Positions 1 through 11,204 of a stretch of 64,000 nt of DNA are shown in pieces. Source of the stretch: Roridomyces roridus (Eukaryota > Basidiomycota > Agaricomycetes > Agaricales > Mycenaceae); assembly GCA_029378245.1 (NCBI GenBank), contig JARKIF010000003.1, positions 2,790,001 through 2,854,000 on the forward strand, given 5' to 3'. The translations under genes were made by a program, and so were the position numbers. How positions within the stretch are numbered: position 1 is the first letter of the stretch; every line of letters starts with the position of its first letter. Under the pieces are notes generated by a model that had not been told where the DNA came from, did no database searches, and saw nothing but the letters and a program-made list of their open reading frames with translations.

Positions 1-200
1 CCACTTGACGTGGTGATGGAAGACAAGACCTTAGTCGAGGGTGGTCGATACAGAGACAATGTCGGATTAGAAACGTCCGGATCCCCGCCGGTTTCCGGAC
101 GGAAAAAAGTGGGGAACGATGTCGGGAGAGGGTACGCTCCCGCGTGGATGGTGCTGGTTCTACATCAGAAAGGGTGGATATAGGTAGGCGTAGCAATTTT

Positions 201-1857
201 TTACCTCGCCATGAAGTTGTTATCAGTCCTCCATTCGTCGTACGACTTTATCTCGGCAAGGGAGAATCCTCTGGTGACATCCCGGCGTCCGAACTGCGCA
301 CGAGGGTTTAGTTTGTTTGTCAGACCCCGCATGTAACGTGCGCATACCACGGATCTTGGCAAGGAATTATTTTTCGAGGCAGAGAGGCTGTAGATCTGCC
401 GCTCCAAATCCAGAGTCCCCATAGACGGGAAAATACCATCGAGTTCTGCGAAAGGCGAGGTGATTGGTGATCTCACGAAGCTGGATATAACGTCCTTGGC
501 GCCGTTTGAGCTAGTGCAGGTGAGTTTGGGTACTCGGCGAAGGGCAGGTGAGCTCACCGCAAAGGAAGCGTCGCAGTTTCGATATGGGCGGACAAGATGG
601 CAGATGTGTGATACGCATGAGTTCTCTGGGTTGCAAGTTCAGTGTGGGATCGAGGCCGCTAGAAAGGCGACACAGACGTTGGCATCCAGACGCGAATTGT
701 GGAGGACCTCGTCCGGCCAGGTCGTGGGATGCTGCACGGGGATGTTTATAGAGGCAAGCTCACTCAAACCCCGCAAAACGAGCGCGTCATTGATAGTTTT
801 CCGTGTCCCACGTTTAGTCTACGGGCACCCATCGGCGGTAAGTACACCACCACCACAGATATCATTACTGACGCAACTTACATCCAAGGTGCCGGACGGA
901 GCGGCGTCTGAGAGGAGCGGCCACGCCAGCACCGGCACTTTATCAAAGTCGTCCCGGAGGGCCGTCAGGACAGAGTTAATGAAAGAACCAAAGGTAGCCG
1001 TATCTTGGACGAGTTGGATACCCTGTACAAGGGTAAGCAATCGGTGCCCATTTAGCCGGTCGCACAAAATACCTGGATCGTCTCACATTCCTCCAGGAAT
1101 AATCGGACTGGCCCCTCCATCAACCCCGTGTCCTGTGGGTCAAGGTCCGTCAGAAAGCGGTTTGCAAGTGGCAAGTGCGTGAAATCGGGGCACCTCATCA
1201 AACCGCGTGAAAGCGTCCCGGCTAGCGGACCAGTTACCCTCTACGTCCTCCCAGTCAGGAACGTCCGGGAGCCTCTGAATCGTGCGCGGGTGGTAGAAAA
1301 GGCGGTTAAAATCCGACCAGTATCGAACGTCTTGGACGTCGATGGCGGCGGCGTCAGTAGTATCTATATCCAATTTGTCCATTTCGATCTGATACCGACT
1401 CTGGCGGGCCGGTTCCTGCTTGTACTGGACGGGATCGTCGGGCCTGCGGGCCACTCCCATGAGAACGTGAATTCGCCCCGAGCCAATGGCACTAACCATA
1501 GCCCTGTCTTCTCGGTCACAGAATCGTCGCCGTATAAAGCTGGACTCAGCGCGCCAAAGTTTGCTGCGGAACCTCAGCTTTGGGTGGGCTCCAAGAATAT
1601 CTACGCACCTTTGTGATCAAATGCCAAAAGTCGGGGACAAAATGTAGCTTCTCCCTAAAAAAATGGGTCAACAGACAGCTGAATGTATGTAGATGCATAC
1701 GCACCTTTGGATTCAATCCCTCTCGAAAAGACACATCATGGCAGACTTCCGAATCTGGCTCATCGCCGTAGGTAAAGTAGCTTTCTTGGGTATTCCAAAA
1801 ATGCGTCCCGGTGTAGTTGGCCTGGGTTCCCGCCTGGATGTACAGAATTTCCTTCAT
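201..1857 (-). CDS. DML1: Misato/DML1 family protein (tubulin-like, mitochondrial inheritance)
   Basis: The N-terminus reads MKEILYIQAGTQANYTGTHF followed by WNTQESYFTYGDE, the Misato segment-II signature. A central VRYWSDFNRLFYHPRTIQ block and a TATLPLR block are also typical. Known members resemble tubulin/FtsZ GTPases and act in mitochondrial distribution and inheritance. The frame is held by several short introns, for example one joining TGLW to PDDPVQYKQEP and one joining LPLR to SNGAKDV near position 540. One intron, around 640-700, needs a rare GTCTGT donor. I chose the Met at 1857 because family members begin with this Met; an in-frame Met lies 7 codons upstream at 1878. The estimated length of about 450-500 residues is family-like. 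A tandem WOPR gene lies upstream on the same strand. Domain identity is confident; exact exon ends are not. Confidence 0.85.
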
Positions 1858-2279
1858 GCTGAACCTAGAAATGGACATATAAGCCCATTAGCACCGGCGG
1901 ATTGCGTGGATTCCGACCTGCGCTTTTTTTGATGGTGGCCGTCACAGGACAAGCCACAAGTGTGGTCGTGTTTACTACCTTGGCCGATTGATGGCCGCGT
2001 CTGGAGTCTCTCAATTAAGATACCAACTCTGGACTAAAAACTCCGGGTATCTCGTCAAAAGCTGGAATGAGGATACGGGTTCGCACAAAAACGGCGCATT
2101 ATCGGCGCGTTCCTGTGTCGAGTCTATTCCTCCGAGTCAGATCCGGATCGAGGGCACTCTTGTTCCAAACTGGAAGCGGACTTAACGCCCTTGATAGAAT
2201 CCCCACTTGCCGAAGAAGCTGCGACTTGAGTCCGAAGCATGGGAAGTCTGATCAACAGCTTGGGTACATTATTTGCTAC

Positions 2280-3406
2280 TTAGATTACAACGCGGAAACT
2301 ATCCAATACACGGCGATCCTCGGGGGAGAGTCGATGTCGAGCCTGCTGAGAGGTCGAAGAGGGTGTCGTGGTATGGCGATGCAGAAGAGGTGGTCTCGGG
2401 ACGGGATAGCCTAATGACGCCAACGGAGGTAGACTGACCGGAGAATGTGGTCTTCCTTGCCGTGGCGAAACCGGTGGGGCCAATACCACTCCGTCATCTC
2501 GGGTGTAGAACCGCGACGAGGCACCCGGAGACATGGACATGCGTTCAAACGCAGAGGCCACCGGCGAGTGAGATCCCCGCGGCAACGACTCGAAATCGTC
2601 GGAATGGGACACTGCGTGTTCGCCCGCCACCATCCTGTTGCTGATAAAGACGCCCTCGGGAACGCGGATGGTCCGCAGGTACTCGTAATTCTCTATCACC
2701 GGAAGGCGTGCGTAGTCGCAAGTCTAAGAAGCGAATTTTTAGAGATGTGGTTCCACTTTCCACATGCATGTGGCTCACGGCGAAATAGCAAACCAGGTGC
2801 CACCGCTTTGTCGGCACCCCTGGCAAGTGAACATTGACAGAATAGGTCTGCTTGGTTAGTCCGTCGACCTTGGACGGCCGATCTTTCCGCTTGGGTGGAG
2901 GCAGAATCACCGCGGACGCGTCAGAAGCCTTGGTCGCACTAGAAATGCGCGGATGTGAATACGCGAAGAAGGACAAGGGGGAAAGTACCGTCGCTTCGCC
3001 TTGGCCTGCTTCTCCTCAAACGTCGTATCGATCTTTTCCTCGTAGAACAGGCAATCGCCCCGCATCCTGCTCTGCGACCTAGAGGCGGCCAAGGTGAAAG
3101 ATTTGAGACAGAGCACACAATAGTTAGCTGCATCGTGCACCATCGTCTTCCCTCCGTCCACCTCACCAGGCCACCCTCATCAGAGTCGGGCGACTCCTCC
3201 CATACAAAGACATTTCCACTTCTCAGCTGCGCGCGCTCGTGGGCCAAGAGTCTTCGACGGATGAGCGGAAGGATATTTAATCGGACGGCCTCGAGGACTT
3301 TGTGGGCGTCGGCGACGTCACGAATGTCTAGCAAGAATTTTGAGTGGACGACACCACAAGACACCATGAATGACAGCACGCACGAAGGGAGGGATGTGTA
3401 ACGCAA
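2280..3406 (-). CDS. WOPR-domain (Gti1/Pac2 family) transcription factor
   Basis: The first exon carries RDVADAHKVLEAV, then LIRRRLLAHERAQLRSGNVF, then RWTEGRRW, which is the first half of a WOPR DNA-binding domain. A 59-nt intron ending CTCTAG joins RRW to SQSRMRGDCLFYEEK. A second intron leads to KVDGLTKQTYSVNVHLPG and KRWHLVCYF, the second WOPR half, and then VIENYEYLRTIRVPEGVFIS. The C-terminal ~120 residues are Ser/Pro-rich and look disordered. Known WOPR proteins are fungal master regulators of morphology and development (Wor1, Ryp1, Pac2). The N-terminal edge is uncertain: the sequence before the domain is weak, and a short upstream exon is possible. The stop at 2280 follows LDSFRVVI. 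Confidence 0.85.
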
Positions 3407-5640
3407 GGACCAGTTTGTTGCTCCAGTACGACGCCGGGACGGAAGGACATGGGGAAGGGGAGATCAATGGGGGCTGGCACTGTGGCGTACAGTAATTAAA
3501 AAGGCCTCGGCGCTGCCATCTTCGGGGAGTTGACGGGGATCTGGGCAAGATAGAAGGAGACATACAAATAAACAAGGAGCCAGCTAGCATGGACGTCACG
3601 GTCAGCATTTTCTTTTTTTTTTTTGCATTTGGTAACGAAACGAGCATGGCGGACCGATTTCCCAAAACGTTTTAGAAGCGACGTCTTCGATTTAGGCGAT
3701 ACACATGGGAAAGAAACGAGGATGCTATCCAACCCATGAGAATGAGATCGTGTGGGCCGGCCCACCTTGGCACCATCATGACAAGCTGGGAAAATCTCGG
3801 TCACCCGAGTTTTTACCCCAGAATCGCGTTCCGTTCCTTGTCGCCGTTTCCGCCGTTAGGATGAGCCGGCAGCTTATTTTCATGGTGACAGATGAGCGTC
3901 TGTTGACTTGTTGCACAGTTGAAAATAGGGCCCCGTGATAACCCCCCGGGATGCCAAAATAGCGAAACGATTTTTTTTTTGCTTGTCGAACTGGAATAGA
4001 GTAAACAATCGAAGCATCCAAGATTTGGAAGTACCCACACAAGGACCCTACGCTAATATGTACTTGTATTCAGGCCCTAGTGTTAGATTCTAGTCAGCGA
4101 AGAGAATTCAGAACTTGAAGGTTACGTTGCAGCCACGACGAAATAAGCGCTGTTTGTGGCTCCAACAGAATGCCACTGCCAAATATCACGGGGCTGTTAC
4201 CTGTATACAAGCAGCCAATAGCAACAACGCGGGCGGGTCAGGAGGTACTATCAAACAAAATAGGTAGGTCCAAGTACCTAATTAGAGGTTCCGATACACT
4301 GGATGGCGGGACGATAGTCTATTTCCGAGCTCTCGAAGAGTATTAGCTGGCCCCACCAATGATCAGGCGGCCGGACCCTCATGGCGCCCGTTTGGGGGTA
4401 GAGAATTGGGGTTAAATGGACCCACGCACGAATCACGTTTGATTTGCACTCGTGCTTCACGGGACGGCACGAGCGCGGCTTGCGATGCCTGTGTAGGGGA
4501 TACCGGTCTAAAGCAGCGTGTTTGCCGGGATCTTCAGCATGCATGCAGACTTGAGACTACGGGAGATCCACGTGCTCAAACGGAGGCACCCGCACCTCGG
4601 GAATGTCTTGAGGCCGCCGTGAGATTCAAGGTCGCCGGTAAGTTGAGTGGTTGAGACAGGTACCGCGCGCTGTGCAAACGTGAATTGTCATCGCTCGCCA
4701 AGGTTCGAGCGGTCTAGAACGACCTGGACACACCGCTGTTAACTTTTTTTTGTTCTCGACATCGTATGACATCGTGCGCCGCTGACGGAGGGCACGATGA
4801 CTGTCAGAGCGGCCCAGGGCTATAGCGCGTAGATAGTGAGAGTGCAAATTGAAACAGCGCTGATCAGCCCTTGACACCGACCAAGCCGACAGCGGTAGAC
4901 TGGTATCATGACCTGGCCGCCAATGCCCTACTAGCGCCCGTCGGTAATAATGACGTCCATCATGAGACAAGCCTTCGGACGCGGTGGACGCGGAGCGTAG
5001 TCTCATTTTGAAATTGAATTTGAAAATTGTTATCATCGGACACGATGACGGGAAAGCAGGGTCTCACTCACTGGTTCCGGACGGTAATATAGAGTTCAGA
5101 TCGAGGTCTGTCCTTTTCCCTGCACTATCGAGGCACCAGTGAACAATTTGGCGCCAAGGTGAACAAAAATCCCCAAGAAAGGTATTCGGACCCATCCCTG
5201 TGTGCTGAAACGTGAGTGAGAGCGGAAAGGAAGGGAATGAGCACAAAACCTGAAGAACGCCGTTGGTCCATCCCTGGGATGCCGAAACTGTGGACTCGGC
5301 AATCCGAGGTGTTGTTTCGTTCCTGGACGTCTGTTCAACTCGACAATCAGTCAAAAGAATAGAATCCTCCACCGGTGTGAAACGGAACACGCTCGAGAGA
5401 GTTTGATTTTCCCTTTTTGCGAATTAAGGTACGATGTTCAGAAGAAGAAAAAAGAAAAGACAACGGAACAGGGTCATAGGTTACAGGTGTTAGCGCCGGC
5501 TGCAGATTCAATCTGGTTACGCGTGTGCCGAAGAACATCTTACTCGCGGAGTGAGAAATATTCCCCAAGATAAGCTGCGAATTTGTTGATTGAAAGAAAA
5601 GAAACCTGTGCCCCTCGAGGAACGGGGCAGAGAGTGGGTG
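3407..5640. other. Non-coding interval, no gene supported
   Basis: About 2.2 kb upstream of the WOPR gene contains only short overlapping ORFs with no family motif and no consistent splice pattern. There are A/T homopolymer runs near 3610 and 3970. The length fits a long regulatory upstream region, as developmental regulators often have, but no specific site can be named. Confidence 0.5.
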
Positions 5641-6290
5641 TACGGCAGAGCTTTCAGCCTTGTGAGCGTGGAGAGAGATCCGCGAGTCTGGCGTGGAGAG
5701 CGACAAGGGTGGGTGGCATCTCTGCGCCGCAGCGGGCATTGTACGGGCATTAGAAGATAGTCACCGTCGGCCCCATCTCAGCCTCGAGGGACGAGGGAGC
5801 GAGTGGGTCCACTGAGGGAGCGACAGAACCTGGACAGTGCAACCATGAGAGTATGAGTAGAGGCAAGGCAACTCACCATCTTCTCTTTCTTTCACGTGGC
5901 GGGAAACGAGCAAGTACGGCAGAGATCCGCGAGTCTGGCGTGGAGCGCGACAAGGGTGGGTGGCATGGGCATTGTACGGGCTTTAGAAAATAGTCCCCGT
6001 CGGCCCCATCTCAGCCTCGAGGAACAGGGGAGCGAGTGGGTCCACCGGGGGAACGACAGAACCTGGTCGATGTGATTCTGAGATAATGAGTAGAGAGGCA
6101 AGGCAACTCACCACCGGCCCTGGAGCTTTCCCTGTTTTTCACGTGGCGGAAAACAAGGAAGTACGGTTGACGTACGGCAGAGCTTCCAGCCTTGTGGGCG
6201 TGGAGAGAGATCTGCGAGTCTTGCGTGGAGGGGTGGGTGGCATCCATCTCTACGCCGCAGCGGGCGTTGCACTAGCATTAGATGTAGAAG
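5641..6290. repeat. Degenerate direct repeat, ~260 bp unit, 2.5 copies
   Basis: Copy 1 (5641-5914), copy 2 (5915-6172) and partial copy 3 (6173-about 6290) each begin TACGGCAGAG. They continue through CGCGAGTCTGGCGTGGAG (or a close variant) and GGGTGGGTGGCAT. Copies 1 and 2 also share GTCGGCCCCATCTCAGCCTC, a GCGAGTGGGTCCAC block and AAGGCAACTCACC, and end with a TTTCACGTGGCGG-type block. A fragment of the same unit sits just upstream at about 5610-5640. Indels and substitutions make the copies clearly unequal. The repeated AACTCACC reads GGTGAGTT on the minus strand, a good donor sequence, so a duplicated non-coding exon boundary is possible. No protein product is supported. Confidence 0.75.
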
Positions 6291-6433
6291 CTTTCGGATG
6301 CACTGTCTTTACATGAGGCCTTACAAACTCCATAACAAAGAAAATCCACTCACCGCGTGTCCCGACCTATACAATGCCCAGATACATCATAGCAATGAAT
6401 AGTACACCAAAAATAACAACCGACAGCATCACA

Positions 6434-7439
6434 TCACATGAAATCGTCCTCCATCTCCCTCACCGACTTGCCCGCGTTCCGCTGGTTGTCTTCGTCGTCG
6501 TCCACGTCGCCGTTAAAGAGGGAATCATACGACCTCGCAGCCTTCTCGGCTTCCCGGGTGCGCGCGAGCTCCTGATCCGCCTTTTTCTGCACCCCGGGCT
6601 CGTAAACCAAGACTTGCGACCAGAGAAGAAGAATGCTGACCTTGTCTGCAGCAGCGGCACGCCGTGCGGTCCCTTCGCGCTTCAGACGATCGACGCGCTC
6701 CTGCTCGTGATCCACCACTCGCTCGTTTTTGGTCTTGTTCAATCGGTTGACGATGGGGTTCTCTCTTTTGGAGACATAAACTGTGGGTGGGTGGGTTCTC
6801 GGCTCTAGGATGAATTCTACCAGAAGGAAGAAGAAGAAAGGCGTACCCCGCTTGACCTTTTTGTCGCTGTGGAAGGAAACCTGCCCGACTGCCATGTCGC
6901 CTGATTTCTTGGATTCAAGTTGCAAATCCTCTTTCATGGTAGGGGATAACGAACAAACGTACCTTCAAGTTGTCGGCAGGCGTGTATATGATCGTAAGGT
7001 TATCCTTCTTGTTACCTGCCAGAAATTTACATAATCAACCACCGATACGATGCGATGCACATAGCGCACCCACCCTCGATCGAGTTGGCTTTCACCAGTT
7101 GGGCGCAATCTGTGAGCAGGGCCTCGGGCAGGGCGTCCCATGTCATGCCCGAGTCCTCCGGGATCCGCAGATAGACGTGTGCAGAGGAGAGTTTGTCGAC
7201 GTGGAACCATACGTCGTTCGGGTGGGCATACTTGATGAGATCTTCATCTGGAGCAGATTTTTTTCGTCAACATTTGCATTGCCAATTGAGACTTGAAAGT
7301 TGATCGGACTGACTCTCCACTTTGTCGCGGCCCATGTACAGCGTCACGGGTGGGCTGATGCCTGGAAATCGTGGTTGATCGAGGTAAGGGGATGAATAGC
7401 CAGCTGAGGCGCACATGTGGATGTGAAGAACAGAACCAT
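6434..7439 (-). CDS. CCDC25-like protein (NFACT-R domain plus coiled coil)
   Basis: Exon 1 encodes MVLFFTST, then [13 protein letters not shown] after an intron, then [20 protein letters not shown] with SAHVYLR and LVKANSIEG, matching the NFACT-R (DUF814) core of CCDC25. The C-terminus has the basic coiled coil ([20 protein letters not shown]) and ends [17 protein letters not shown]...DDFM, like animal CCDC25, which also ends in an acidic tail and FM. The family is related to the ribosome quality-control factor NEMF/Rqc2; animal CCDC25 has also been reported as a DNA sensor. The start ATG at 7437-7439 matches the family start MVxYFTSS. The gene is divergent to the HIT gene with about 93 bp between start codons. 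Several introns of 50-80 nt interrupt it. Confidence 0.88.
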
Positions 7440-7532
7440 TAGGTCGAATCGCCGCGCAGAGAACACGAGGGGAAGAAGGACAGAGGTGATGGATTACATC
7501 AGCATCACTGCCAGATCACAGTCACCACCACC

Positions 7533-8206
7533 ATGTCCGCCAAGTGGGTCCAGTTGCTGCAGCCTCTTTCATTCATTCATCCCGCGCCTCCAGGCATCTC
7601 GCAAGCTGCATCTTTTGTAAAATCATCAAAGGCGCGTCGCCTCGCCGTCAGATCTGTCGTAAAGTGGGCTTATCGTTGCGGCAGGCGACATCCCGAGCTA
7701 CAAGCTCCTCGAGACTGACCTGAGGTTTGGCTGGATTCTCGTTCCCTACAGAGGCAATCTAACGTTGATTTAGCTTCTCCTTCCTCGACATCGGTCCCTT
7801 GTCCAAGGGACACGCTCTGGTCATCCCCAAATGTAAGTAGGCAGGCTCGCCATGTCATTCGATCATACTGATTCCCGCACCGCAGACCACGCGCAGAAGA
7901 TGCACGAGCTCCCCGACGAATACCTCGCAGACGCCATGCCCATCGCCAAGAAGATCGCACTGGCACAGGGTGCGGAGAATTACAATGTCTTGCAGAATAA
8001 CGGACGTCTTGCGCATCAGGTGCGTTTTCACACTTTCCTTTCTCTTAAAGGGATAATCTTTGTCCTCATAGGAAGTCGACCACGTCCACTTTCACATCAT
8101 CCCCAAACCTGACGCCGAACGTGGCCTGGTGGTTGGATGGCCGGCCAAGCCGATGGCCAAGGAGGAACTTCAGGCGGTTTATGACGATCTCAAAGGGAAA
8201 CTCTAA
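7533..8206 (+). CDS. HIT-family nucleotide hydrolase (HINT1/Hnt1-like)
   Basis: After splicing a 52-nt first intron the protein starts MSAKHLASCIFCKIIKGDIP and continues SYKLLETDL. It then has FLDIGPLSKGHALVIPK and ends with the histidine triad EVDHVHFHIIPKP. CxxC in the N-terminus and the HxHxH motif are typical of HINT purine-nucleoside phosphoramidases. The last exon ends VYDDLKGKL. At about 140 residues it is full length. It is divergent from the CCDC25-like gene and convergent with the GNAT gene (56 bp between stops). The first coding exon is only about 11 nt before the intron, so the start depends on the splice reading, but the joined frame is excellent. Confidence 0.9.
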
Positions 8207-8262
8207 CATCTTTGTACGTGTACTATACAATCCGTGAAACCCTCCCTCTACATGAGATATAT

Positions 8263-9021
8263 CTAAATCTGCCCGACCCATTCCATGACGATCGCCACAT
8301 TCGCTGTGGTCCAATACACCTTCATCTCGTCCGAGAGACTGTGGTATTTCTTATCCCATCCATCCAGATCCCCGTTCGCCCGATACGCCTCCTGTCCTGT
8401 CGTGCGCCCAGCGTCAACGAACCCAGACTTGGAATACAGCGCCACGACGACAAAGTTATCCGGATGAATCATAACCCTGAATCGCGCCTTGCTGGGCCCA
8501 CGAAGCCCAGCCGTCCTGCCCAAAGAATATTCCTTCCCCTTCTGTATGAGCATCTTGCCAATCCCACACCCGCGATGCGCAGCGGACGCAAACACAGCGG
8601 TCATATGCCACTTTGTCTCCTCTGCGTCAGAGCCAAACAGGGGCGGCGCGCCCTCGCTCGTTTGGAGCTCGTACTCGCTGCCCGGGAGCGGCCCGCGCAT
8701 GATGGCAGAGCCCACCCAGGTGCTCTGCGAATCCAATAACGCTTCTTTTTGGTTATCGCTATCGAAGGCAGGAGCCCCAGGAGGTCGGGCGACGCACACC
8801 AAAACCACTGCATCCTCCCTCCAAATCTTGCCCCTCCACTCCTCCGGTGTAAATGCACTCTCGAGCGCATGCGTCGAACCAAAAGCGTGCGGGGCGGTAA
8901 GGAGCGCTTCGAGACGGAGCGCGGCGTATCGTTCTTGCAGCGCGTCGAGCTCTTGTTGGGAGGTGGATGGAGCGGTCACTGGGGTGGGCAGTGCGTGAGC
9001 CGAGTATGTGTATTCGGACAT
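8263..9021 (-). CDS. GNAT-family N-acetyltransferase
   Basis: A single uninterrupted 252-residue frame. The N-terminus (ELDALQERYAALRLEALLTA) and FTPEEWRGKI resemble fungal GNAT proteins. WVGSAIMRGPL followed by WHMTAVFASAAHRGCGIGKM is the acetyl-CoA binding motif A (the RGxGxG variant here is RGCGIG). VMIHPDNFVVVALYSKSGF is motif B with the Asn and Tyr usually seen. The C-terminus ends DEMKVYWTTANVAIVMEWVG. The acceptor substrate cannot be told from sequence. It is convergent with the HINT gene. Confidence 0.85.
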   Translation of the reverse strand: MSEYTYSAHALPTPVTAPSTSQQELDALQERYAALRLEALLTAPHAFGSTHALESAFTPEEWRGKIWREDAVVLVCVARPPGAPAFDSDNQKEALLDSQSTWVGSAIMRGPLPGSEYELQTSEGAPPLFGSDAEETKWHMTAVFASAAHRGCGIGKMLIQKGKEYSLGRTAGLRGPSKARFRVMIHPDNFVVVALYSKSGFVDAGRTTGQEAYRANGDLDGWDKKYHSLSDEMKVYWTTANVAIVMEWVGQI

Positions 9022-9408
9022 GATGCGAGATGGGAGAGGGGAGGGGACTGCGGGGTTTTTACCCCGATAACGGCGTATTTATCCGATTTGGAGAGGGCTC
9101 GGCTGAGTAAGAGTCGACCGAGGCGGTGATTCCGGGTGAATGAAAAATGAAATGATCAGCGCTCAGGAAACCCCGGGTGATCGCAAGTTGCGGTTCAAAT
9201 TCTAATTTTGACGACAGAGTGCATTGGCCGCCAAGCTTTCAAGTTCAAGCTCAAGCTCAAGAGTCTGGTTGGGAATTCTAATCAGCATACCGCAGTTGTT
9301 CAGTCGCGGTGTCGCTGCGCCGTAGTCAACGTTGACATGGTAACTTCGCAACGACGGTTACTCACGACTCTCCGGCGTATCGAGAATGTAGTACATGTTA
9401 CAACAAAA

Positions 9409-10274
9409 TCACCAAGGTATCTCTTCCGTAGCAATATCCAACGGCTTCCCACTACTAGCCTTGAAATTCCAGAACTTTGCGCTACTCTTCTCCTTGGTCG
9501 CCCCATCGACGCGCGACAAGATGCCCTCGACCGACTCCCCCACAGTCACCGGCGCCTTCTCAAGACCCGCCTGCGCCGCCCCGGGGTTCCCCATATCCGT
9601 CTGCACCCAGCCAGGGTGAATGGCCATCGCGATGAGCGACGGGTGCTCACTGTCAAGCACCTTGACGAGGAAGTTGCCTGCAGCCTTGGAGGCTCCGTAC
9701 GCTGCGAGACATCGGGTGATACATTGCGATCGAGCCCGATATGCTCGATATCAGCGCGAAGATGGGGCCTTCGGGGCGGGGAGAGGCGAGGAGGAGGTCT
9801 TTGGCTATTTGGAAGAGCATGACGGGCCCGATGGTGTTGACTTCGTAGTGCTCGCGGAACTCGGAAATGGGCGTAGAGGCGAGGAAGCCTTGGCGGGCGA
9901 TGCCTAGTGGGCAATCCTCAGTACCAAGAAGTGAAAGGGAGAGCGCAGTGCACGCACCTGCACAAGCAATAATCACATCCAGCTGCCCAGCGATCTTCTG
10001 AATCTCAGCGATGGCAGCCTCGTTATCCGCCTGGTCGCCAGCGGTGAGCTTGACGGGGTGCAAGTTCGGGTGCGCAGCGGCGAGGGCCTTCAGAGCCTGC
10101 GTCTCGGGGTTCCGGGCACCAGCGAAGACGACAGTATCAGCACGCGCTGCAAGGGCTGTGACGAGACCAAGGCCGATGCCACGGCCGGCGCCAGTTACTG
10201 GGAACGAGATGAGCTACGTTTTCACGCAGAGGAGAGGCAGGGAACGCACCGAGGTAGACGGTTTTGCTGGACAT
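9409..10274 (-). CDS. Short-chain dehydrogenase/reductase, with an apparent +1 frameshift
   Basis: MSSKTVYLVTGAGRGIGLGL (after a 50-nt intron) is the TGxxxGIG cofactor motif of SDR enzymes. LDVIIACAG corresponds to the NNAG-like motif. ISSISGS supplies the catalytic Ser and YGASKAA the catalytic Tyr and Lys. IHPGWVQTDMG and a C-terminal WNFKASSGKPLDIATEE tail look like fungal cytosolic NAD(P)-dependent SDRs. Between SGSIAMYHPMS and AYGASKAA the frame changes by one base near 9703. The only local GT-AG interval is 21 nt, a multiple of three, so splicing cannot repair it. Either the gene is broken or the base call is wrong. Start at 10274 follows the conserved N-terminus. Confidence 0.8.
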
Positions 10275-11204
10275 TTGTGGGCTGCTGCGAGGCGGGGTCG
10301 TCCTGAAGTATGAGGTGATCGTGCCCGCTGCCCCAACGGGCGCTCTCACCTGTCACCGAGCTTCAAGATTCAAAGCTTCACACCCCCGGCCCTCTCGTAT
10401 CGAGTCCAAGCTGCAAGAGTTCCGCTAGTCGTCGCGGCTACTCGACAAGAGTCGGTGCAAGGGCGGAGTGTCGTCGTGGTGGATCGACCGAGGCATGATG
10501 GCTCGGGGTGCGAGACCAGAATCATGGGGACGAGAACGAAAAGATGCTTTGGGTCGGGAGTATTCCGGTGCTGTCGTACATCGAGAAGAGTCAGAGCTCT
10601 TCGCAGTCGAAGGAGCCAGCTTAGCCAGCCAATGAGAAGGAGTGCTATTGATCAGCCGGGGCCACGGCCATCAGAGCACGATCTCTGACTCGTCCAACTC
10701 GATCACACAAGCCTCGTATGTATTGCCTCCGTAGCGATTTGAAAAGAGTTGTGCAACGGTCAAGTCTTGAAGTCGAGCCCGCCACCCGGCTGAATGATCC
10801 AGGTTCTCTGGCCACTGGTTACAACTCACTAGTAAGTACACACCTCCCATCAAATCAGTTTTTCGAAGCCTAACTGGAGCCTAACCCATTCATTTTTCTT
10901 GAGTATTTTTTGTTTAGAAATTCGTGGCTTGGCGCGCCAGTGAAGGACCGTGTGGATTGCGGAACAATAAGAATTCTGCCGAGGACTGTGGGCAGTCTTT
11001 TGTGCTTCGGATCGCCAGCGGCTATTCTTGATATTTAACAATTTCTGACTTAGCCAATCAGGTTTGTGAGAAAGTTTGCGCTGCTTTGTTCGTGCACGCT
11101 GGCACTCTTGTCTTCACACCACTCAGAAACAAACCTGTGTCTGTGTATGTCCTCTATCATCTACGCAAACCTTTCTACTGACATGTTGCTGTCAATAGGC
11201 CTTC
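10275..11204. other. Intergenic region between SDR and NLR
   Basis: No convincing coding exon is visible. CAATAG just before the NLR Met at 11205 could be a 5'-UTR intron acceptor. The DNA shifts from GC-rich (left) to distinctly AT-rich from about 10,850 onward, in line with the NLR gene. Confidence 0.4.

Noticed and set aside
460..1182. 240-codon plus-strand open frame opposite the Misato gene
   Set aside because: It is antisense to conserved Misato exons, has no motif, and mirrors the coding periodicity of the other strand.
9180..9220. tRNA T-arm like GGTTCAAATTC
   Set aside because: The flanking bases do not form a T stem and no A box or cloverleaf is found upstream.
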